From contig JAFEAY010000010.1 of assembly GCA_018266175.1 (NCBI GenBank), positions 1-64,000 of the forward strand: a stretch of 64,000 nucleotides of DNA, in the 5' to 3' direction. Positions 55,001-61,626 of this stretch are shown one piece after another (the stretch's first letter is position 1; every line of letters begins with the position of its first letter). This DNA comes from Candidatus Dependentiae bacterium (lineage in GTDB: Bacteria; Babelota; Babeliae; Babelales; RVW-14). The position numbers were made by a program, and so were the translations under genes. The notes under the pieces were generated by a model. It did no database searches and was not told the origin of the DNA. It saw only the letters and a list, made by a program, of their open reading frames with translations.

Positions 55001-57786
55001 TTATGGAAAAGTTTAAGAATGCTCAAGGCCTTGGAAAGCTTGCAGCACTAGGTGTGATGGAAGAGCTGGTTACAAAATTTGATGCCGCGATCAAAGCGGT
55101 TACCGGCAGCACAAAATTTATAGTCACCGAACTTGCCGATGGTAAATCTTTTAATGCAGTTCGCGCAGATGAAGCATTGTTAAAAAAGCAAATCAGCACA
55201 CAAAAAGATAAAATTTTTGCTTTTCATCTGATGCTTGAAAAATATCTTAAACTGCTGCAAAAATGGTATCAACTTTCACTAGATAGCTCTATTCAGTGGA
55301 TATTTGCAGGACAAAACCTCAATCAGAGTATAACATCACAACTCGAAAAAGCAGACAAGCTGTTAAAAGAAACGCTCATAAAAAAAACGAATGACGCTGA
55401 ACAGCTACAAGCAAAAGTTCATGCTGAAGGTTCTGCTATTGGTTCTACACAAGCAGGGCAAGCCGCAGACAGACTTGCCGCAAATACACATGAAGAACTT
55501 TTTACCTTCACCCATCAAAGCCTTCTGATTGTAATCACAAAATTTATGAACCAATATGGTTTTAAAGATGAACAGCTACCACAAACAGTTCAAACACTTG
55601 ATAAACATATTGCTGGTAAGAAAAAGAACTGGGGAATAATTGAAGGTGGATTGCAATATGGAAGTTATAGACCAAGCCTTGTTGGAACTCTCTTTAAAAA
55701 TAATATACTCACACGAAAGTATAATTTCCCACAAGGGCTCCATAGTGCCGCAGTAAAACTTATCTATAACACTAAAACAGAGCAATGCTCACTCACCTTC
55801 AGTATGTTTGGGGCAGACCACTATGCTCGATGGGAAAGATGTACAGATTATGTAGAATATGAAGGATTAAATCAAAACATAGGCGAAAAACCTCGTACTA
55901 CTTTTATGACAAAAGGATTTGATGCTACATGGTCTCTTGATAGCAAAAATCCAGAATCAACAATAATCAAACTACAAGCTATCATTCAAACTTTGTGCGC
56001 TATTGCTGGTGCTAATGATCAAAGCAGCGCCAGTCATTACTTTGATGATAGTCAGATGAATAAAGTGATAGAGCTTTGCGCAACCAAATACCCACGTATT
56101 CACTGCTTCTTTAATTTAGCCCTTGACAACTTAACTCAAGATAATATTAGTAATAATACAATTAATCATCTCATGAAAATTGCAAGTAAACTTCTTGAAC
56201 CAGGTGGGGAATACGCTCTTAATTCAGAAATTTATTTGTACCGCTTGCCCTTAGCTCCTGATATGTATGGTGAAAATAAAGAAGTATTTTATGGTATTAC
56301 CCCGAATAATTTCTATGAACTTGCAGGAACAGGAACACGTGATATTAAAAGATATAAACATGCTAATATTCGAGCAATTCTTATAAAGCTTATTGAGCTA
56401 AAAGACGCATTAAACGCTGATCAAAAACTAGCATTTCTCAACCTGATTGAAGCTCATCAAGAATATATCGTTGATCAGTGGGATACTATAAATATTCCGG
56501 AAACGCGAACTTACAATTATCAAAAACATCAATATGATACGACACCCGAAGTTAGTTTCAAAGCATTTATTGATGCACTTCCTGCCGACCTACAAGCTCG
56601 CAAAACTGAAATACTCAGGCAATTGGTTACACAGAGCGATTACGGCAATAACTCAGCTGTTTATAATGCCTATTACAGAAACGCTCCCTATGGTGATCCA
56701 AAAGTTCAACCACTTTCAGGCGCAGACCTAAAGCAATTTTTTGTACAACGAGGCAGTAACATTTTACGCACCCCTGCATGCACAGCTCTGTACCAAAAAG
56801 TCGAGAACACCATGAATCCAAAAGAAAAAGAAACTTTTGCTCGCCTGGTTGGAGATAGTCTTAGCCACAAAGATTATTTGATACGCGAAAATGCAAACAC
56901 TTTATTTGCAACATTACAGCAAGACAATAGCCTTCAAAATACACTTGCTCCATATCTTGAAAAAATTAATACCGTTAAGCTCAAGCAACTCGATACGCTT
57001 ATTGCAAAAATAGCAACTGATGAAACTGATGATTCTTTTGAGAGAGCACTCAAGTTAATCGAAACAATAACCGGTATACTTGGTTATCGTAGCCTGCTCT
57101 CGTCTATTTTAGATCGTAGTGAAAACAAAAATATAAAAACGAATTTTGCTCAGTTCAAAAATAATCTCTCAAGCCCAGAGTGGCGAAATAAGTTAGATGA
57201 CGTCGTTAAAGCTTACTTTCGTAAGAAGCTTGAAGATGGGTACTTTATACCTAAACCTGCTTATAGTCGTTATAGTTCAAATACAACAAACCCTCTTATT
57301 TTGTACATAATCGAAACCATTTACCAAAAATTCCCTGATGATCAGAATCTTATCAACTTGGCTGATAAGCAGCTTCTTGATTCAATCAAACATGATGTTC
57401 TTGATACTATTATTAAAACCAAGCAAGACGAAAAAGATCTATTTGTACAACTCTGTGTCACTGCGCTTAGGAGAAAGAAGGCTTTGGAATTGGAAGGCTT
57501 TGCTAAGAATACTATGGCATCATATTCTATTACGCCCATTGAAAAACTATTTGCAACACTCATCTTCCTTGATGCAGAAGTTAGATCAGCAGAGTTTTTA
57601 AGAAGTTTAATTAATGAGGCAAAAGGAGTACTTTCAAACCTTTATTCTAACTATAGAGATAATGATCTGGCAAAAAAAGTACTTCAAAAGATCATATCAA
57701 TCTGGGATCGTCTGAGTTTTATACAGACACCACCTGGATATACAAAAAAAATGCTCGAAGATCTCATTAACCCCCATGCATACTGA
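52057..57786 (+). CDS. Giant exported dikinase-like protein 2
   Basis: A 1909-residue paralogue of the preceding gene, 18 bases after it with an AAGGAG site. The signal peptide ends PLAA-D, then DLPDQLTQLQGKLGQLKGKL. ATP-grasp motifs: VRSTGKEDTDKLANAGGNES (R241), VLIQRMIG, GVMFTEEAEG and VQARPIV (Q466). Phosphohistidine is H552 in APATSHEATAFRSESKPV. The segment between GVMFTEE and AAFGHNEG is about 18 residues shorter than in protein 1. The Arg-Trp module is at about 1225-1310 (HYARWERCTDYVEYE). It has an extra, HEAT-like helical C-terminal region of about 440 residues not found in protein 1. Confidence 0.88.
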   Translation: MNRYFLKIIFLLLCSISTLPLAADLPDQLTQLQGKLGQLKGKLGTLKTSLTKLKDRLEGREAPSKGLLPDKYYGNQAEQTYKDMETELYTNAEMVGYGYKTANLMQLNELCTIINAHQAVQDLGYEFAVPEFFGITSQQIQDFLKTPAINLDVAEEWKALIKKYFPSHDEFKKALKDKKYPPGFFDEAKKIETTIKEKFNNIYIGSQSIDEIITTLTALDREELKNLITKIAAQGEKFMVRSTGKEDTDKLANAGGNESIANVSPTAEALINAIGIGENDRLAVVPSYFGAKSLTQRLGAGDESIIEAPFTPVLIQRMIGEKEDKPLPRCGVMFTEEAEGALSKQRLRDENYKIKTTGVTIIQAAFGHNEGVVNSIVTVDTYYTDDSGIIHSLIKQKRFRIKPLGEGKLGRVDNGNALIDLSTLEPNAVKALKLLATALEDYYKKPMDVEYVILNENKKKTIYIVQARPIVHDTKQQQASYLDLNHLTIQGLTKLDGQAIGAAGGALRFINGKDGSVVKKGIGEALSSYQSRDNKNDVQAILIGEMAPATSHEATAFRSESKPVIAIEKDFDTLAGWAESESAKLILDTQQQFVAQWEDSFNAEQEKIIEDFIHNGLAKNGWISYPLPQRVSIQGNITSEQRKILFQELNAKLFGNISMQDQLENFQLPVNKLARQLKDWIYLVKTGTPQEAQEALAKLWLVFNFMPPQADYAERIHQLQTYAALIISNLLENLTINSGDENYLGKRLFPIHFLETILFQHHKDSEGLYGDSVIKLWTQMKEEKKGNEAVTTTDTYGKLAGILTSRGLTQDLKDTWKVFIDSLDNTGKSMQEIMKVSKLQRQIAWLEKSMQALKPGSKNDELRQELQKDLDKVKAELGAQTISDDDNNKAKFYQMLITLGKLDMLDLWLHTSFPNALNDLAQLIKEFDDSQAFLIELLKYKQLIEDVNVAGFEDPTTFLKNWNAFQADPGNILDYFIQDNLFMEKFKNAQGLGKLAALGVMEELVTKFDAAIKAVTGSTKFIVTELADGKSFNAVRADEALLKKQISTQKDKIFAFHLMLEKYLKLLQKWYQLSLDSSIQWIFAGQNLNQSITSQLEKADKLLKETLIKKTNDAEQLQAKVHAEGSAIGSTQAGQAADRLAANTHEELFTFTHQSLLIVITKFMNQYGFKDEQLPQTVQTLDKHIAGKKKNWGIIEGGLQYGSYRPSLVGTLFKNNILTRKYNFPQGLHSAAVKLIYNTKTEQCSLTFSMFGADHYARWERCTDYVEYEGLNQNIGEKPRTTFMTKGFDATWSLDSKNPESTIIKLQAIIQTLCAIAGANDQSSASHYFDDSQMNKVIELCATKYPRIHCFFNLALDNLTQDNISNNTINHLMKIASKLLEPGGEYALNSEIYLYRLPLAPDMYGENKEVFYGITPNNFYELAGTGTRDIKRYKHANIRAILIKLIELKDALNADQKLAFLNLIEAHQEYIVDQWDTINIPETRTYNYQKHQYDTTPEVSFKAFIDALPADLQARKTEILRQLVTQSDYGNNSAVYNAYYRNAPYGDPKVQPLSGADLKQFFVQRGSNILRTPACTALYQKVENTMNPKEKETFARLVGDSLSHKDYLIRENANTLFATLQQDNSLQNTLAPYLEKINTVKLKQLDTLIAKIATDETDDSFERALKLIETITGILGYRSLLSSILDRSENKNIKTNFAQFKNNLSSPEWRNKLDDVVKAYFRKKLEDGYFIPKPAYSRYSSNTTNPLILYIIETIYQKFPDDQNLINLADKQLLDSIKHDVLDTIIKTKQDEKDLFVQLCVTALRRKKALELEGFAKNTMASYSITPIEKLFATLIFLDAEVRSAEFLRSLINEAKGVLSNLYSNYRDNDLAKKVLQKIISIWDRLSFIQTPPGYTKKMLEDLINPHAY

Positions 57787-57787
57787 T

Positions 57788-57871
57788 ATGGCAGTGGCTA
57801 TTGGTAGCTGGTTGAGCTCTGGTTCTTATGGAAGCAGTTTTGGTAGCGGTAGTAGTGGGTATAATTGGTGA
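57788..57871 (+). other. Short Gly/Ser-rich reading frame just after the giant gene stop
   Basis: A 27-codon frame, MAVAIGSWLSSGSYGSSFGS then GSSGYNW, begins one base after the stop of the 1909-residue gene, in a different frame. Its Gly/Ser/Tyr composition is unlike random translation, and the frame of the giant gene also reads YGSGYW just beyond its stop. It could be a tail detached by a frameshift or a tiny separate peptide. No ribosome-binding site is seen. Confidence 0.35.
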
Positions 57872-57904
57872 TTATTGATTTTAATTATTGTTGATACAAG
57901 AATG

Positions 57905-57947
57905 AATAAAGGCCCCCAGGAATTACAACCCGGGGGCCTTGAAATTA
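57905..57947 (-). terminator. GC-rich terminator, copy 1
   Basis: GGCCCCCAGGAATTACAACC leads into CGGGGGCC: a long GC stem with one mismatch (57911-57938) and, on the minus strand, a T-rich tail (TTTATTCATT). It follows the DUF4143 ATPase gene by 36 bases. The same 37-base sequence, loop inverted, recurs at 59450-59486. Confidence 0.85.
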
Positions 57948-57982
57948 GAATTATTTACTCTGTTGATGAGAAAATCGCTTTC

Positions 57983-59305
57983 CTAAATCATCGATGCCGG
58001 CAGAAAAAGTATTTTATTCTTTTCATCAAATGAAAGAGGCCCCATGTAACAAAAAACACCCAGCGATGCCTGAGGTGTAGCGGCCATAAAGCTTTTCAGA
58101 TTATTGAATTTTTTCGTTTCAATCTGAGAAGAATAAGTAATTTCGAATGGAATAATTCGCCTTCCAAGCGCAACAACAAAATCAACCTCAGCTCCCCCAG
58201 CAGTTCGCCAAAAATGAATTTGATGATTTTCTGATTGAGTATCAAGCCACGTTTGTAACTCGTTAAGAAACCAGGTTTCAAGTCGATGACCTATCAATGC
58301 GGTACTTTTCAAAACGGTAATCTCATGAATACCAGTCAAGTAACTGACCAATCCGTTGTTAATCAAATAGCCCTTTGGTGATTTCACTAACCGCTTGATA
58401 GAACTTCTGATGTAAGGAAATAATTCAGTGTATTGCAGTGTGGCAAGTAAGTAGTCTCGATATTTTGAAAGGGTAGCTCTTGAGCAATGCAAGGCATCCA
58501 TAATTTTTTTATCATCTCGAACAGATCCAGTAATTTCGGCACAAATTTTCATCAGATTTTGATACATATTTAAATCGCCGATTGAATCAATAGCGCGAAT
58601 GTCTTTTTCTAAATAAGTCTGCAAATAATCACCTAAATATTTTAAGCGCAACGATTCCGTTGCTGCCGCTATGACTTCTGGAAGGCCACCCCATACCAGA
58701 TGGTTGTGTAATGATTCCTGCAAAATATTTTGAAAAGGACTCATCTGTACCATAAAATCTTTCAACGCTTGCACATCTTTTTCAGAAAAAATAAGGTCAA
58801 AGACATGGTGCGGTGGTAATGAAATTCCCTCATGCAAAAAATGTGTCGTTTCTCTGAGGTTAAACTCACGCAAATTTAAAAGCTCAACTCTACCCGCTAA
58901 AGATTCTGCAGTTAATTTATGTAAATTAAGATGCGCTGATCCAGTAAGAAGAAATTTTATAGAGTCTCTCCCTTTATGGGTATCGTATATAATCTTTATT
59001 TGATCAAATAAAGCAGGGCATTTTTGTGCTTCATCAATAAAAACCCAGAGCTTTTTTTGCCCTCCAATTTTTTGAAGTGCAGCCTGCTCAATCATCAACT
59101 CAAGCTCTTCGGCTATAACTCTGTTTCTTTGGCTGAGCACGTCCATGTTCAAGTGAACCCACTTCTTCTCAGGATTAAGGTTCATGTAATATTCAAGCAG
59201 TGTTGTTTTTCCAACACGACGGGGGCCCAAAAGGGCACTGATGAACGGCCGCTCAAACGACTCAAAAAGGAAGGCTTCATTAGCTCTTACAATGTATTTC
59301 TTCAT
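57983..59305 (-). CDS. AAA_14/DUF4143 ATPase
   Basis: A 440-residue ATPase from the ATG at 59305. Walker A is LLGPRRVGKTTLLEYY, Walker B is LWVFIDEAQKCP, sensor 1 is FLLTGSAHLNL, followed by DUF4143 with GGAEVDFVVALGRRIIPFEI, a nuclease-like D...E pattern. It is a distant relative of the ATPase at 44705, not a recent copy. It sits between two near-identical terminators inside the cluster of exported tagged proteins, so it may be an insertion. The function of this widespread family is not established. Confidence 0.9.
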   Translation of the reverse strand: MKKYIVRANEAFLFESFERPFISALLGPRRVGKTTLLEYYMNLNPEKKWVHLNMDVLSQRNRVIAEELELMIEQAALQKIGGQKKLWVFIDEAQKCPALFDQIKIIYDTHKGRDSIKFLLTGSAHLNLHKLTAESLAGRVELLNLREFNLRETTHFLHEGISLPPHHVFDLIFSEKDVQALKDFMVQMSPFQNILQESLHNHLVWGGLPEVIAAATESLRLKYLGDYLQTYLEKDIRAIDSIGDLNMYQNLMKICAEITGSVRDDKKIMDALHCSRATLSKYRDYLLATLQYTELFPYIRSSIKRLVKSPKGYLINNGLVSYLTGIHEITVLKSTALIGHRLETWFLNELQTWLDTQSENHQIHFWRTAGGAEVDFVVALGRRIIPFEITYSSQIETKKFNNLKSFMAATPQASLGVFCYMGPLSFDEKNKILFLPASMI

Positions 59306-59324
59306 TTTTAAACTCAAAATAACG

Positions 59325-59374
59325 CTTTTGCATGACAAAATTAACACCTTAATGTTAAAATTGCGACGCAAAAG
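59325..59374. promoter_or_regulatory. 50-base concentric dyad upstream of the DUF4143 ATPase gene
   Basis: CTTTTGC (59325-59331), TTAACA (59341-59346), TGTTAA (59353-59358) and GCAAAAG (59368-59374) are all symmetric about 59349.5. The nested perfect half-sites, 20 bases upstream of the start, look like an operator for a multimeric regulator, possibly with the promoter inside. Confidence 0.6.
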
Positions 59375-59443
59375 TGTCAAGGCATTGTGAAAAAATCCTT
59401 CGGCGGGAGAAATTGCCTGGATAGACTTTTTTGGTCTATCAAT

Positions 59444-59486
59444 GAAATTGGCCCCCGGGTTGTAATTCCCGGGGGCCTTGAAATTA
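59444..59486 (-). terminator. GC-rich terminator, copy 2
   Basis: GGCCCCCGGG at 59450-59459 and CCCGGGGGCC at 59468-59477 form a perfect 10-bp stem, with AATTTCATT on the minus-strand exit. It follows the gene ending at 59497 by 11 bases. A smaller hairpin (GATAGAC/GTCTATC, about 59430-59450) lies next to it. Confidence 0.85.
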
Positions 59487-59496
59487 AAAACGTTTA

Positions 59497-61578
59497 TTAT
59501 TTTTGTTTATCGAGTTCTTCTTTTAGATGATCCATGAGCGTCTTTTTAAAACCCATTTTAAGGCTATTTTTATGCTGATCATAAAATTCTTGGGCTTCTT
59601 CTTTAGCATTGTTATCAGCACGTGCAATAACTCTAAAATAATTTTTTAAAATATTAGTATTCGAAGGATTACTAGAATCTGCGGCATAAGTTTTATGAGA
59701 AGCAGGATCAATTATAGTAAGCCGGTTTTCTCCTACCGGCAAGATAATTTGATGATCTTTAATTAATAGAAGACATCTCATAAGCTCTGCTACAACTTTA
59801 AGCTCATTAGTTTGCTGTATTCTTATGAACATATTCTGCAATGTAGGTCCACTTGCAAGAATATTTCTGACAATCTTATCAGTATAACCTAGAAGCTCAT
59901 TGAGCGATTTGTTAGAACGTAATTCGTTCGCATTAATATACTGTAAAAGCCATCCAAGGTAATCAATAAATTTAAATGCTCTTACTCTTGCATCAGAATG
60001 CTTAGAAGCAGCATCAATAATGTCTTGATTACTATCTATCGCTGCAATCAACTTTATAACTTCAAGTAAGCCATTCAACTCAATCGATTGTTTTTCAACT
60101 ACTTTAACTTCATCCTTAATTTCACTAATAGATTCATTAAATAATCGATCCTCTTCTTCCTCACGTCGACGTTCATCTTCCTTACGAAGATTTTCTTCTT
60201 CTTCTTCTTTACGTTGACGACGTTCTTCTTCTTCTCGCTGAAAACGCTCTTGTGCTTCTTTTCGATCTTTTTCTTCAAGAGCAGCTAATCTTTTTTTCTC
60301 TTCTTCTAGGCGAATACGCTCTTTTTCTTCTAGCTGAAAACGCTGTTCTTCTCGTTCACGTTGTTCATTCTCACGTCGCTTACGATCTTCTTCGTCACGC
60401 TGACGACGCACTTCTTTTTCATGACGCTTCTTAATACGAATTACTTCTTGTTCGAGCCCTATTATCTCATCCATTAAAAATCGTGCATATAATGTTGCAA
60501 GAACTTCTGCTCGAACTTGTTGCCCTGTTAAACTATAACCCCTACCTAGATTTGCTTCAGTGAAAAAAACTTGATAGCTTACCCCATCTATAATTAATTC
60601 TTTTGCAGATTGCTTATCAGAAGGAATTGGCACAGCAGCTTCTCCTGGAAACCGTATTTTTTTACTGTTGGTATAATCTCTGCAAGCAAGCAAAATATTA
60701 GTTAAAGCATTTTGAGATGTGATTAAAGGCATTCTAAATTGCGTATGGCTCAATCCATTGAGAAGGTAATAAAGTGCCCCATCAAGCGAAGGCTGATATT
60801 GATTTTTAACTCCATGTCCTTGTCCGATATACCAGAGAATAGCTGTTGCAGCCCACCATAAAAAGTTTGGCTCGTAAAATCCATTTTCAAGAAGCGAAAA
60901 TGCAAGGCGTGAGCCAGGACTTCTCCATCCAATTTTTGGAAGAATAGCTTTTAAAATTTCAGCATCTTGTTTTTGCCCATTTTCTATACAAGACTTTAAA
61001 ACATCTGTATAAGACCTTATCGTATCCACTCCCACATCACTTGTGTCGTCAGAAATCCAACTAACAGCATGATGATAAGAATGTTGGTCTGCCAAAGATC
61101 TTTGCACTTTAAGAATTTTTGCATGGCTATACTTCTCAAGCAGGCTATTCACAAGCTTCTCACAAGCACTTTTAATCACCTGAATTGCTTGTTCAATATT
61201 TTGAGCATCAATATTTCTTAATGCATCTCGGTTATGACCATCAATAAGAGAACTTCTAAATACTTTAACCTCGTTGACTAGATCAGCATCTTGCTGGGAA
61301 ATATCATGCTCAAGAGTATTAAGTATTTCATTTACTTTTTGACTAAAATTTCGATAATCAATTTTGGGTTCAATTTTTATCTCTTCAATCTCAACAGCAT
61401 CACCGCGTAGATGCTGTGAAATAGCCTCAAGCCCATTCTTCAAGGCTTCAAGCTTAGCCCTCAACTGAACAAGGTTTTGATGCAATCCTTGAATGCGGTC
61501 GCTCAACTCATCAGCCGCCAGTGAGCATACCAAGCTCATGGTTATTGCCATTAAAAATATTTTACCATACTGCTTCAT
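59497..61578 (-). CDS. Exported tagged protein with long charged coiled coil
   Basis: A 693-residue exported protein. The signal peptide ends LAA-D, followed by the leucine-heptad tag DELSDRIQGLHQNLVQLRAK. Residues 70-375 are helical with a glutamine/serine-rich pattern (SHTQFRMPLITSQNALTNIL). Residues about 375-485 form a very long single helix of Arg/Glu repeats (EEERRQRKEEEEENLRKEDE type), probably a single alpha-helix or coiled coil. The last 200 residues are a helical domain. No enzyme motif is recognised. It lies 48 bases downstream of the phosphatase fusion and is probably co-transcribed. Confidence 0.8.
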   Translation of the reverse strand: MKQYGKIFLMAITMSLVCSLAADELSDRIQGLHQNLVQLRAKLEALKNGLEAISQHLRGDAVEIEEIKIEPKIDYRNFSQKVNEILNTLEHDISQQDADLVNEVKVFRSSLIDGHNRDALRNIDAQNIEQAIQVIKSACEKLVNSLLEKYSHAKILKVQRSLADQHSYHHAVSWISDDTSDVGVDTIRSYTDVLKSCIENGQKQDAEILKAILPKIGWRSPGSRLAFSLLENGFYEPNFLWWAATAILWYIGQGHGVKNQYQPSLDGALYYLLNGLSHTQFRMPLITSQNALTNILLACRDYTNSKKIRFPGEAAVPIPSDKQSAKELIIDGVSYQVFFTEANLGRGYSLTGQQVRAEVLATLYARFLMDEIIGLEQEVIRIKKRHEKEVRRQRDEEDRKRRENEQREREEQRFQLEEKERIRLEEEKKRLAALEEKDRKEAQERFQREEEERRQRKEEEEENLRKEDERRREEEEDRLFNESISEIKDEVKVVEKQSIELNGLLEVIKLIAAIDSNQDIIDAASKHSDARVRAFKFIDYLGWLLQYINANELRSNKSLNELLGYTDKIVRNILASGPTLQNMFIRIQQTNELKVVAELMRCLLLIKDHQIILPVGENRLTIIDPASHKTYAADSSNPSNTNILKNYFRVIARADNNAKEEAQEFYDQHKNSLKMGFKKTLMDHLKEELDKQK

Positions 61579-61626
61579 ACCAACTCCTCTATAAATCAGT
61601 TATTTTTATACGCCCCAATTACTCAC

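Noticed and set aside
47515-57786. Reading the two giant genes as genuine PEP synthases
   Set aside because: Both have signal peptides and lack the C-terminal PEP/pyruvate-binding barrel; only the ATP-grasp and His domains are shared.
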